Below, in pieces: positions 1 to 6,456 of a stretch of DNA of 8,869 bases (within the stretch, counting starts at the first letter, position 1; each line of letters starts with the position of its first letter). Both the position numbers and the translations under genes were made by a program. Origin of the DNA: an uncultured Mucilaginibacter sp. (GTDB lineage Bacteria > Bacteroidota > Bacteroidia > Sphingobacteriales > Sphingobacteriaceae); the NCBI GenBank assembly GCA_903885865.1, contig CAISKH010000251.1, positions 1 through 8,869 on the forward strand, in the 5' to 3' direction. Below the pieces are notes generated by a model. It had not been told where the DNA came from, made no database searches, and saw only the letters and a program-made list of their open reading frames with translations.

Positions 1-1
1 T

Positions 2-499
2 GATGGTTTTTTTGAAAATACAAAAGAATACCAGTTAAAGGTTATTGAAGCTATACGCAAATATCAACCTAAAATATTAATAACTACTGCGTATTGCGAT
101 AGGCACCCGGATCATGGACGGGCAAATGAGCTGGTGGAAACTTCGGCGTTTTTATCGGGATTGAGAAAGATAGAAACTTATGATGATGGCGAATTACAAG
201 ATGCCTGGCGGCCCGAACTGGTGCTGCATTTTATACAGGACGAGTATATAAAACCGGATATTTTAATTGACGTTACCGAATACTGGGATAAGAAAATTGA
301 GAGCATCAATGCTTTTGGCTCGCAATTCTTCAACCCTAATTGGGAGAATGAACCGCAAACCTATATTTCTTCGCCTGAATTTATACAGATAATTGAAGCA
401 CGTGCCCGGGAATTTGGAAAAGTTATAAATGCAAAATATGCCGAAGGCTTTACCTCTCGCAGAATTTTAGGAGTGGGTGATTTATTTGATCTTTTGTAA
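2..499 (+). CDS. bshB1: Bacillithiol biosynthesis deacetylase BshB1, 3' part (5' end outside window)
   Basis: This is a PIG-L/LmbE-type zinc-dependent deacetylase. The BshB1 family removes the acetyl group from GlcNAc-malate, the second step of bacillithiol (low-molecular-weight thiol) synthesis in the cytoplasm. The reading frame is open from base 2, giving 165 visible residues; the usual length is about 235-240, so roughly 70 N-terminal residues, including the first zinc motif (AHPDD type), lie upstream of the window. The second metal/catalytic motif HPDHGRA is at visible residues 35-41. The C-terminal part, with the segment SQFFNPNWE and the end TSRRILGVGDLFDLL, is what I recall as typical of BshB1 rather than of other PIG-L deacetylases. 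An ATG at 134 exists but lies downstream of the HPDH motif and cannot be the true start. The TAA stop (497-499) is also the first base triplet of a heptamer-repeat arm. Confidence 0.88.
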   Translation, partial: DGFFENTKEYQLKVIEAIRKYQPKILITTAYCDRHPDHGRANELVETSAFLSGLRKIETYDDGELQDAWRPELVLHFIQDEYIKPDILIDVTEYWDKKIESINAFGSQFFNPNWENEPQTYISSPEFIQIIEARAREFGKVINAKYAEGFTSRRILGVGDLFDLL

Positions 500-522
500 G
501 TCCGAAGTCTTGAGTTTAAAGC
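497..522 (+). repeat. Heptamer-repeat element A, left arm
   Basis: About three degenerate 7-base units (TCCGAAG, TCTTGAG, TTTAAAG) begin at the bshB1 stop codon TAA. The arm is the inverse of 1092-1133: 22 of 27 bases match in the best register, including a perfect 14-base core AAGTCTTGAGTTTA (505-518), whose complement is at 1110-1123. The preferred TTG start of the lipoprotein gene (510) lies inside the arm. Confidence 0.7.
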
Positions 523-1043
523 CCCACATTTTATTTTTATTGGTTATGGCAACTATTGTTGCCTGCAGCACCGCTAAAAAAATATCTTTAGGTGAAGGAA
601 GTACAGAGCAATTACCTTCAAATGCAAGAAAATTAAGTATTGACGAGTTTAACGCAGAAAATGGAAAATTTAAATTTCCAATAACTCCACTCGATAACCA
701 GTACATTGCAGACAATGTTTTGATAGCATTTCACAATGTACGCAATATAGCCCCAAACGAAAGAAGTTTAGAGCAAATGAAAAAAGATATTGAAGGGGAT
801 CCTGTTAATTTTCCTAATGCTCATAAAACCGCGGCAAATCGAATGAGAATTGAGACAGTAAACAATACCCGGATATTGACATGGCGAACGAAAGGAAAAG
901 ATTTAATTCGTGTTCTGTTTTTCTGCAATAACGCAACCAATAAATTGGCTGTCAATGGCGAAATTCAAGCAATCCTATCTGACAGTATAAAAGTGGATAA
1001 GGATGCCGAGTTTATAGTGAAATATATAAAGTTTAGTGAATGA
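510..1043 (+). CDS. Small predicted lipoprotein, function unknown
   Basis: I do not recognise the family. From the TTG at 510 the product is 177 residues: a lysine, a hydrophobic stretch (HILFLLVMATIVA) and a lipobox IVAC followed by Ser, so signal peptidase II cleavage before the Cys encoded at 564-566 and lipid anchoring are likely. The rest is a soluble, Lys/Asn-rich domain with no motif I can name. The same frame is open back to a GTG at 477, which has AGGAG only three bases ahead but overlaps bshB1 by 23 bases and places a polar stretch before the hydrophobic core. I prefer 510, though TTG starts are uncommon and the 477 start (188 residues) cannot be excluded. The gene is visibly AT-rich compared with its neighbours and lies between two inverted heptamer arms (497-522 and 1092-1133), so it may be an acquired passenger gene. 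Confidence 0.6.
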   Translation: MSLKPHILFLLVMATIVACSTAKKISLGEGSTEQLPSNARKLSIDEFNAENGKFKFPITPLDNQYIADNVLIAFHNVRNIAPNERSLEQMKKDIEGDPVNFPNAHKTAANRMRIETVNNTRILTWRTKGKDLIRVLFFCNNATNKLAVNGEIQAILSDSIKVDKDAEFIVKYIKFSE

Positions 1044-1091
1044 ATATATATCTTATTAACACAAAGAAATTTGGTCCTAAGCCGGTGTGAA

Positions 1092-1133
1092 AATAGAGAC
1101 TTAAGACTATAAACTCAAGACTTTAGACTTTAT
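1092..1133 (-). repeat. Heptamer-repeat element A, right arm (inverted)
   Basis: Read on the minus strand this holds four to five 7-base units of the form TCTWRAG (TCTAAAG, TCTTGAG, TTTATAG, TCTTAAG). It starts a few bases after the TGA stop (1134-1136) of the minus-strand gene at 1134-1577 and faces the left arm across about 570 bases that hold the lipoprotein gene. Unit order is the same as in the left arm. Confidence 0.7.
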
Positions 1134-1577
1134 TCAAACCCCCGCATATTCAAAACGATTATTATCGTCATTTCGTTCCCTTTTAAGCCTGTTTTCTTTA
1201 GCAAGTTTTAAAAGTATGCCTGATAATTCGGAAGTTTTAAAATCAGAGTTATACTGTTCTTTGCAGTAGTCGGCAATGGCGGAAATAGAGTGTGATGTTT
1301 TAAAAAAATCGGTTGCCAGTAATTGATTCAATATCTTGGTAGCGCCCGGTTTTTTACGCCCACGGGAATCCGAATGATTTTCGCTATCAGAAGCAGGCCT
1401 TTTATTTCCTTTTTTTGTAAAAAGCTCGTACCCGTCTGTTTCGCTTTTTTCAAACCCTATCATAACGTCCAATAATTTTTCAACTACCTTCACCTGTACG
1501 GCTTCGGATTGGAACAAATTAACAACTTCGGATATCTCCATCAATTGTTTTTTTAATTTTTCGATTGGTTTGCTCAT
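1134..1577 (-). CDS. Small basic protein with winged-helix-like C-terminal domain, function unknown
   Basis: The product has 147 residues and I cannot name its family. Residues 1-48 look like one or two amphipathic helices rich in Lys, Glu and Val/Leu (possible dimerisation). Residues 52-78 are a polar, basic linker with Lys/Arg patches (KKGNKR, RGRKKPG). Residues 79-147 read as three helices followed by a short beta hairpin: ILNQLLATDFF, then SISAIADYCKEQY, then KTSELSGILLKLAKEN, ending LKRERNDDNNRFEY. This order is typical of a winged helix-turn-helix, so nucleic-acid binding is plausible but inferred. The ATG at 1575-1577 is the first good start. The gene stands alone on the minus strand and converges on the lipoprotein gene; its TGA stop is followed by the right arm of repeat element A. 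Confidence 0.6.
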   Translation of the reverse strand: MSKPIEKLKKQLMEISEVVNLFQSEAVQVKVVEKLLDVMIGFEKSETDGYELFTKKGNKRPASDSENHSDSRGRKKPGATKILNQLLATDFFKTSHSISAIADYCKEQYNSDFKTSELSGILLKLAKENRLKRERNDDNNRFEYAGV

Positions 1578-1764
1578 GATATCAAATAGGCTACAGGGTA
1601 AGTATTATTTCATATAGCTTAACAGGAGCAATAATTAGGATATAGGCCTGTTAGAGAAATAATAATGGAATGATAACGCAAACATACGATTATAGTATAT
1701 TTCAAATAGGTGAAGTATCCTAATACTGTAAAAAACAGGCACTTGTAGCAAAAATATTACAGTT

Positions 1765-3096
1765 TTATAGCCTATTCGTTATTTTTTGAAGAATATGCAG
1801 GCCCTCATCAATATTATTTTTTTCAATAATAAGTGCCGGCCTGAAACGAATAGTATGATAGCCGCAGCCTAAAAACATTACATGATTGTCCATGCCCACC
1901 CGTATAAATTTATCACGTGTTGTTTTATCCGGAAAATCAAACGCGGTAAGCAGCCCTTTACCCCGGACATTGGTTATTATAGGAGTAGTTGCAGCAATAC
2001 GTTTTAATTGATCCTGTAAATATTGGCCATTTTCGGCGGCTTTGGCGCATAAATTATCTTCCTCAATAATTTCAAGTATTTTGGTGCTGCGCACCATATC
2101 AACCAAACTGCCACCCCAGGTTGAGTTAATACGCGATGAAACTTTAAACACATTATTTTCAACTTCATCAATGCGTTTGCTTGCTAAAATACCACATACC
2201 TGCATCTTTTTACCGAAAGCCAAAATATCGGGCCGGGCCTTTTTGCCAAAATGTTCATGGCACCAAAACTTGCCGCTCAGGCCTACCCCGGTTTGTATCT
2301 CGTCATAGATCAGCAGCGCTTCGTTTTCATCGGCCAGTTGCCTTAACTGTTGCATAAACTCGCCGCGCACATGGTTATCGCCCCCTTCAGCTTGTACAGG
2401 CTCAATTATAATAGCGCATATATCGTCCTTATTATCAATAAATGCTCGCTTGATTTGCGTAATGGATAAGGCCTCCCTTTTTAAAAGATCAGCATGGCCG
2501 CTTTCTGTATAGGGGAAATTAACCTGCGGAAAAGAAGCACGCGGCCAATCAAACTTAGCGTACCATTTTGTTTTAACTGGAAGGGTGTTGGTTAAACTAA
2601 GCGTATAACCCGAACGGCCATGGAAAGCATGCTCAAAATGCAGCACTTTAAAACCCCGTTCGGCAGTGTAACCTTTAGCAAAGTTTTTTTGAACTTTCCA
2701 GTCCATAGCGGTTTTAAGCGCGTTTTCAATTGCCAAAGTACCGCCCGATATAAAAAAAGCATGAGGAAGATATTCGGGGATGCCCACCCTTTCAAAAGTT
2801 TCCAGGAACTGAGCGTATTGGGTAGTGTAAATATCAGAGTTTGATGGATTGGTGAGCGCCGCCAGCATCAGGTTTTTTTTAAACTCCCCGTCGTTCAACA
2901 TTTTGGGGTGGTTATAACCTAATGGCGCCGATGCAAAGCAGGTAAAAAAATCAAGCAGGGTGCGTTTGTTTTTTGAATCGTAAATGTATACGCCCTTACT
3001 TTTTTCCATATCAAAAGTAAGGTCGAAACCATCTGCCAGCAGATGCTTTTTTAATGTTTGCTGTACATTTTCGGGCGGGATGGATAGCTTATACAT
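1765..3096 (-). CDS. lat: L-lysine 6-aminotransferase (lysine epsilon-aminotransferase)
   Basis: This is a class III PLP-dependent aminotransferase of 443 residues, the usual family length. LAT transfers the epsilon-amino group of lysine to 2-oxoglutarate, giving 2-aminoadipate 6-semialdehyde (which cyclises) and glutamate, in the cytoplasm. Visible motifs: phosphate-binding SGGT at 117-120; IEPVQAEGGDNH at 231-242 with the Glu typical of LAT; YDEIQTGVG at 264-272, where Asp265 pairs with the pyridine nitrogen; and AFGKKMQVCG at 293-302, which contains the PLP-binding lysine (296 or 297). The FGKKxQVCG form is what separates LAT from ornithine and GABA aminotransferases. The gene lies 176 bases downstream of the PLP enzyme at 3273-4160 on the same strand, separated by octamer-repeat element B. 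A -7-like motif (3114-3121) suggests it can be transcribed independently. No AASA dehydrogenase, which would continue lysine breakdown, is in the window. Confidence 0.85.
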   Translation of the reverse strand: MYKLSIPPENVQQTLKKHLLADGFDLTFDMEKSKGVYIYDSKNKRTLLDFFTCFASAPLGYNHPKMLNDGEFKKNLMLAALTNPSNSDIYTTQYAQFLETFERVGIPEYLPHAFFISGGTLAIENALKTAMDWKVQKNFAKGYTAERGFKVLHFEHAFHGRSGYTLSLTNTLPVKTKWYAKFDWPRASFPQVNFPYTESGHADLLKREALSITQIKRAFIDNKDDICAIIIEPVQAEGGDNHVRGEFMQQLRQLADENEALLIYDEIQTGVGLSGKFWCHEHFGKKARPDILAFGKKMQVCGILASKRIDEVENNVFKVSSRINSTWGGSLVDMVRSTKILEIIEEDNLCAKAAENGQYLQDQLKRIAATTPIITNVRGKGLLTAFDFPDKTTRDKFIRVGMDNHVMFLGCGYHTIRFRPALIIEKNNIDEGLHILQKITNRL

Positions 3097-3113
3097 GGGA
3101 GGGATGCTTTATG

Positions 3114-3121
3114 CAAAGCTA
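3114..3121 (-). promoter_or_regulatory. Putative -7 element of the lat promoter
   Basis: On the minus strand the sequence is TAGCTTTG, an exact match to the Bacteroidota -7 consensus TAnnTTTG, ending 17 bases before the lat ATG. I see no TTG at the -33 position 19-21 bases upstream, where the octamer repeat lies instead. This weakens the call. Confidence 0.35.
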
Positions 3122-3126
3122 CTAAA

Positions 3127-3190
3127 TGATGTGCAGATATGCGGATGTGCAGATGTGCAGATATGCAAATGTGCGGATGTGCGGATGTGC
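3127..3190 (+). repeat. Octamer-repeat element B, left arm (8 units)
   Basis: Eight contiguous 8-base units of consensus RGATRTGC run without indels (for example AGATATGC at 3135, GGATGTGC at 3143, 3175 and 3183). They are followed by a 47-base non-repetitive loop and an inverted arm (3238-3274). They lie between the PLP enzyme gene and lat, in the direction of their transcription. The ORFs crossing the array on either strand only translate the repeat (Cys-Ala-Asp-Val and His-Leu-His-Ile-type stretches) and are not genes. Confidence 0.85.
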
Positions 3191-3237
3191 AAATTTGGTC
3201 GATGGGAAGGTACTGTGAAGAAATCTTTAATGATATT

Positions 3238-3274
3238 CATCTGCACATCCGCACATCTGCATATCCGCACATCT
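3238..3274 (-). repeat. Octamer-repeat element B, right arm (inverted, about 4.6 units)
   Basis: Read on the minus strand this arm is AGATGTGC, GGATATGC, AGATGTGC, GGATGTGC and a partial unit. It matches the complement of the left arm at about 34 of 37 positions in the register starting at 3151, and other registers also pair, so the RNA could form a long hairpin that can slip by whole units. The arm begins inside the TAG stop codon (3275-3273) of the PLP enzyme gene. Confidence 0.85.
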
Positions 3275-4160
3275 AAAACTTCTCTTTCATCCCCAACAAG
3301 CCCCAAATACCACCGCTATGGATAGCCAATATACTGCTGCCGGGCTTAAAGTAGTTTTTGGCTGCCAGGTCATAAATGGCATACAGCATTTTGCCTGTAT
3401 AAATGGGGTCGATCAATATACCAGTCGCGGCTATGAATTTTTTTACGAAAGCAATAAGGTCATCATTCACCTTGCCGTATCCGCCAAAATGATAGCCGGT
3501 ATGCAATTGATGATCTACAGGGGCGGTTAAAAATTTACTAATTTCCTCAGCCATAAAACCTCCATTTTTTAATACAGGGACGACATGAACTACTGTTGGT
3601 AGCTGATGGTTATAAATCCCGTTAATAATTCCGGCGGCCATGGTTCCTGTGCCTGCCGCGCAAAAAATATGATCGTAAGCTTCCGCCAGTTCGTCAACGA
3701 GTTCGCTGCACCCGTTAACAGCTTCCGGAGAGGCACCGCCTTCATGAATAAAAAAGGCTTCGTTATCATCAGCAAAGTATTTATCAAATAATGCGGGCTT
3801 ATCGCGGTAGCTTTCGCGGTCTGCGAATATCAGGTCCATACCATGCAGGCGGCAAAGAAAAAGAGTATCATTTTCTACGGGTTCGCCACGCACTATGCCG
3901 GTAGCTTTAAAGCCAAATTTGGCCGCCGCGGCGGCGGTTGCCAATAAATGATTAGAGTAGGCACCGCCAAAGGTTACCAGGCGGGTTTTGTTTTCGGCCT
4001 GCGCTTTTTTGAGCAGGTATTTCAGCTTGCGCCATTTATTTCCTGATATAATGGGATGTATCAGGTCATCCCTCTTTATAAAAACTTTTAAGCCCTGTTC
4101 ATCAAACAATTTATCATTTATTTGATGAACAGGGCTAAAAATCTCCAGGTCAATATCCAT
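3273..4160 (-). CDS. PLP-dependent ACC deaminase / D-cysteine desulfhydrase family enzyme
   Basis: This is a fold-type II PLP enzyme of 295 residues. Family members deaminate 1-aminocyclopropane-1-carboxylate or release sulfide from D-cysteine, giving an oxo acid and ammonia; the substrate here cannot be fixed from sequence. The PLP lysine is Lys42 in SGNKWRKLKY (39-48). The AYSNH motif at 67-71 carries the Ser/Asn seen in this family. GTGT at 170-173 is the phosphate-binding turn, DPIYTGK is at 251-257, and HSGG is at 281-284. The start is the ATG at 4158-4160, eight bases after the stop of the upstream DUF6588-like gene, so the two are probably co-transcribed. The protein is somewhat shorter than classical ACC deaminases (about 340), as expected for this broader bacterial group, so D-cysteine or a related amino acid is a reasonable alternative substrate. 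Its stop codon is shared with repeat element B. Confidence 0.82.
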   Translation of the reverse strand: MDIDLEIFSPVHQINDKLFDEQGLKVFIKRDDLIHPIISGNKWRKLKYLLKKAQAENKTRLVTFGGAYSNHLLATAAAAAKFGFKATGIVRGEPVENDTLFLCRLHGMDLIFADRESYRDKPALFDKYFADDNEAFFIHEGGASPEAVNGCSELVDELAEAYDHIFCAAGTGTMAAGIINGIYNHQLPTVVHVVPVLKNGGFMAEEISKFLTAPVDHQLHTGYHFGGYGKVNDDLIAFVKKFIAATGILIDPIYTGKMLYAIYDLAAKNYFKPGSSILAIHSGGIWGLLGMKEKF

Positions 4161-4168
4161 TAAGCTAT

Positions 4169-4861
4169 TTAGAAGCCAAGGCCTATGCCCGCATTAGCTG
4201 AATTGTACCCGCCGCCCACGCTGTAAGAAGCAAAGATGCGTAATATTAATAAGTTCAACTGAAAACCCGCATCGCCACGCAGGCCGCTTATGCTGGTTTC
4301 GTTGATGTGAACGGGGTCTTTTACCACCGTATAAAAAGTGCCTTGTCCCGTACCTGTTGCTTGTATAGGATAATTTCCAAATGCACCCATATCAGTACTG
4401 GCGGTTTGGTAAGCTACAGAGGCGAAAGGGGTAAAGAAAAGTAATCTTTTAGAAATAATAGCCTGGAAATTTAAACCGCTAAAAGTTGCTTTAACATATT
4501 GCGTAGAAAAATCTGCTGCTGAGTAGCCAGGAGCAGGTGTAGCGCCGGCATCGGGTTGAACGCTTAGTGTTTTGGTAAGAGTTATACGGTTATAATTTAC
4601 AGCAAATGCCAGGTCGAACGGCTTCTTTTTGCCTTTGCCGGCAAAATCCTGTATCAGGTCATGTTTAACACCAAAACCAAACATACTAACTGATCCTGCA
4701 TTACTTGGTAAATTAATGGTAGGTGTAGTGCGTATAGTAACATCAGTATTATGGACCAAACCAATAGTAGCCTGGATATCAGGTGCAGGAACGTACTGTA
4801 TTATGCCTTGAGGCATTTTAAATGTGGTAATTTTATTTCCGTTATCATCATTAATGCGCAT
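4169..4861 (-). CDS. DUF6588-like outer-membrane protein, C-terminal part (out of frame with its N-terminal part)
   Basis: This ORF of 230 residues has no signal peptide and looks like the larger, C-terminal part of a DUF6588-like beta-barrel protein. It starts with a linker, then FKMPQGIIQYVPAPDIQATIG, which resembles the proline-rich lead-in to the barrel. Alternating hydrophobic/polar strands follow (GFGVKHDL, FDLAFAVNYNR, ASVAYQT, RIFASYSVGGGYN), and the chain ends in Gly-Leu-Gly-Phe; a C-terminal Phe is the usual outer-membrane barrel signal. The ATG (4861-4859) overlaps the stop of the upstream ORF by one base (TAATG). An independent start by translational coupling would give a barrel without a signal peptide, so I think the two ORFs are one gene broken by a one-base change, or joined by -1 frameshifting. 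The family assignment is from memory. Confidence 0.6.
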   Translation of the reverse strand: MRINDDNGNKITTFKMPQGIIQYVPAPDIQATIGLVHNTDVTIRTTPTINLPSNAGSVSMFGFGVKHDLIQDFAGKGKKKPFDLAFAVNYNRITLTKTLSVQPDAGATPAPGYSAADFSTQYVKATFSGLNFQAIISKRLLFFTPFASVAYQTASTDMGAFGNYPIQATGTGQGTFYTVVKDPVHINETSISGLRGDAGFQLNLLILRIFASYSVGGGYNSANAGIGLGF

Positions 4862-5262
4862 TACCGGCTGAGCCCGTTTTTGTCGCCGCCAAATGTTTGG
4901 GCAATATTAGTTGGCGATGAGGCATCAACCGTCAAATGGCTTGATAAGCCAAGCTTTGTTACATCAAAAGTTTGATCAGAAACTGGTACCTGTGCAACAT
5001 TAGCCGTAATACGAATATCCAGGTGTAAAAATTTCTTGGTTGCAGCCGTATTGTTCCATCCGCTGTTCAATCCAACGCCAAAGCCTTTAAACAAGGGTTC
5101 AGCAAATGCCTGAACCAGTTTAGTAGCGTCGCCTGGGCTTGATTTGATCAGTTGGTTAAGGCCGTCGCCGTTATCGCCGCCGCTGCCGCCGCTCTGTGCA
5201 CTTACCTTGAATGCACCAGTTGTTAAAATTACTACGGTAATTAATGAGTAAAGTCTTTTCAT
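4861..5262 (-). CDS. DUF6588-like protein, N-terminal part with signal peptide (ends at a frame break)
   Basis: This ORF of 133 residues begins with a clear Sec signal peptide (Met-Lys-Arg, hydrophobic core LITVVILTTGAF, probable cleavage near VSAQ). A Gly/Asp-rich stretch GGSGGDNGDG follows, then AEPLFKGFGVGLNSGW and LDIRITANVAQVPVS, which resemble the N-terminal region of DUF6588 proteins exported to the outer membrane. The ORF stops at TAA (4863-4861) right where the family would continue into its barrel; that continuation is found in the -1 frame. Combined length would be about 363 residues, in keeping with a complete member. The likely break lies around 4873-4881, where one more G in the GGG run would give NGAQPVMRINDDNGN without interruption. 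It has its own promoter-like sequence and diverges from rluD. Confidence 0.6.
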   Translation of the reverse strand: MKRLYSLITVVILTTGAFKVSAQSGGSGGDNGDGLNQLIKSSPGDATKLVQAFAEPLFKGFGVGLNSGWNNTAATKKFLHLDIRITANVAQVPVSDQTFDVTKLGLSSHLTVDASSPTNIAQTFGGDKNGLSR

Positions 5263-5297
5263 AATGTTTAAATTAATTCTTAAGGATTTTAAGAATA

Positions 5298-5327
5298 TAA
5301 ATGTAATATATATTTAACAATAATCAA
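5298..5327 (-). promoter_or_regulatory. Putative promoter of the DUF6588-like gene cluster
   Basis: On the minus strand there is TTG (5327-5325), a 19-base spacer, and TACATTTA (5305-5298), which matches 7 of 8 positions of the Bacteroidota TAnnTTTG -7 element at the expected spacing. The leader would be about 30 bases. The surrounding DNA is very AT-rich, so chance matches are possible. Confidence 0.4.
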
Positions 5328-5362
5328 TATTTTTTAATGAGCGATTAGCTGAAAAAAACGGC

Positions 5363-5370
5363 TATTTTTG
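5363..5370 (+). promoter_or_regulatory. Putative -7 element of the rluD promoter
   Basis: TATTTTTG is an exact TAnnTTTG match ending five bases before the rluD ATG (5376). Transcription would begin at or next to the start codon, suggesting a leaderless or nearly leaderless mRNA. No TTG is visible at the -33 position. Confidence 0.45.
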
Positions 5371-5375
5371 CGCAA

Positions 5376-6407
5376 ATGATAAAAGAGCCCGATGTATTTG
5401 AACAGGATGAACAGGATCTGTATGAGCATCTGCGCATAACGGTTGATAAAGGGCAATCGCTGTTACGGGTTGATAAATTTTTGATGCACCGGGTTGAGAA
5501 TGCCTCGCGCAACCGTATTCAAAACGCGATCGAAGCGGGAAATGTACTGGTAAACGACCAGGAAATAAAGGCCAGCTACAAGGTAAAGCCGCTTGATGTT
5601 ATATCGGTTGTGTTGCCCCATCCCCCGCGCGATACGGAGGTATATCCCGAAAACCTGCCCATTAATATAGTTTATGAGGATGATGATGTGCTGGTGGTAA
5701 ACAAAGCCGCCGGAATGGTGGTGCATCCCGGTTATAATAACTATACCGGCACGCTGGTTAACGCGCTGGTTTACCATTTTCAGCAACTACCCACTTTACC
5801 GGGTAATGACGGGCGGCCCGGGCTGGTACACCGTATTGATAAGGATACTTCGGGTTTGTTGCTCATCAGCAAGAACGAACGGTCTATGACCTACCTGGCC
5901 CGCCAGTTTTTTGATCATACCATTACCCGTAAATATATAGCACTGGTTTGGGGCGATTTGGAACAGGACGGCTCGGTAAGCGGTTATATTGGCCGGAGTG
6001 TGAACGACAGGCGGGTAATGTCAATTTATGATGACGCCGAAAAAGGAAAATGGTCGGTTACGCATTATAAAGTTTTAGAACGGATGAATTATGTTACCCT
6101 GGTAGAATGTGAGCTGGAAACGGGCCGTACACACCAGATAAGGGCGCATATGAAGCATATAGGCCACCCTTTATTTAGTGACGCTACATATGGAGGCGAT
6201 AAAATTTTAAAGGGTACGGTTTTTACCAAATACCGGCAATTTGTCGAAAATTGTTTTGAGTTAATGCCGCGCCAGGCGCTACACGCCCAAACGCTTGGGT
6301 TTATGCATCCCTCAACAAAAAAATATATTCATTTTGAAGCGCCTTTGCCGCAGGATTTTGAATCGGTTTTGCAAAAATGGCGTAAATATGTTAAGATAGA
6401 TGGTTAG
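5376..6407 (+). CDS. rluD: RluA/RluD-family 23S rRNA pseudouridine synthase
   Basis: The enzyme isomerises uridine to pseudouridine in RNA. RluD of E. coli modifies the helix 69 loop of 23S rRNA during 50S assembly; the exact target here is inferred. The product has 343 residues, a normal length. Residues 30-80 form an S4 RNA-binding domain (LLRVDKFL, SRNRIQNAIEAGNVLVN). The catalytic domain follows: EDDDVLVVNKAAGMVVHPG at 101-119, then HRIDKDTSG at 152-160 with catalytic Asp155, ETGRTHQIRAHMKHIGHPL at 248-266, and RQALHAQTLGFMHP at 299-312. The S4 domain and HRIDKDTSG fit RluD or RluC, and I favour RluD from the Bacteroidota-type VVHPG and GRPGLVHRIDKDTSG context. The ATG at 5376 directly follows a -7 motif. 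The TAG stop (6405-6407) is part of heptamer-repeat element C. Confidence 0.85.
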   Translation: MIKEPDVFEQDEQDLYEHLRITVDKGQSLLRVDKFLMHRVENASRNRIQNAIEAGNVLVNDQEIKASYKVKPLDVISVVLPHPPRDTEVYPENLPINIVYEDDDVLVVNKAAGMVVHPGYNNYTGTLVNALVYHFQQLPTLPGNDGRPGLVHRIDKDTSGLLLISKNERSMTYLARQFFDHTITRKYIALVWGDLEQDGSVSGYIGRSVNDRRVMSIYDDAEKGKWSVTHYKVLERMNYVTLVECELETGRTHQIRAHMKHIGHPLFSDATYGGDKILKGTVFTKYRQFVENCFELMPRQALHAQTLGFMHPSTKKYIHFEAPLPQDFESVLQKWRKYVKIDG

Positions 6408-6431
6408 ATTTGAGATATGAGATTTGAGACT
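6404..6431 (+). repeat. Heptamer-repeat element C, left arm
   Basis: Four 7-base units of the form TGAGATN (TTAGATT, TGAGATA, TGAGATT, TGAGACT) begin at the rluD stop codon TAG. The first 14 bases (6404-6417) are the exact inverse of 6476-6489. The loop is about 25 bases and T-rich (6432-6456). Confidence 0.8.
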
Positions 6432-6456
6432 TTCACTTTTTTATTTCATTGGCCGC

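Noticed and set aside
482..715. Minus-strand ORF opposite the lipoprotein gene start
   Set aside because: The plus frame there encodes a coherent signal peptide and lipobox; the antisense frame has no comparable signal.
1578..1764. Possible small gene or RNA between the winged-helix gene and lat
   Set aside because: The 187 bases are AT-rich with no convincing ORF, hairpin with T tract, or full promoter match that I can support.
3127..3274. Possible CRISPR array
   Set aside because: The units are only 8 bases, contiguous without spacers, and arranged as inverted arms; no cas genes are nearby.
2984..3325. Open reading frames on both strands across the octamer array, with Cys-Ala-Asp-Val or His-Leu-His-Ile-type repeated residues
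   Set aside because: They are translations of the 8-base tandem repeat and run into the coding regions of lat and the PLP enzyme in the wrong frame or strand; no start signal or protein family fits.
4873..4882. Programmed -1 ribosomal frameshift at AAAAAC in the DUF6588-like gene
   Set aside because: The frame-0 codons are GAC AAA AAC, which is not the X XXY YYZ slippery pattern, and no clear downstream stem or pseudoknot was seen; a simple one-base loss fits better.
5463..5786. Minus-strand ORF inside rluD
   Set aside because: It lies wholly within a well-supported pseudouridine synthase gene and shows no recognisable protein features.
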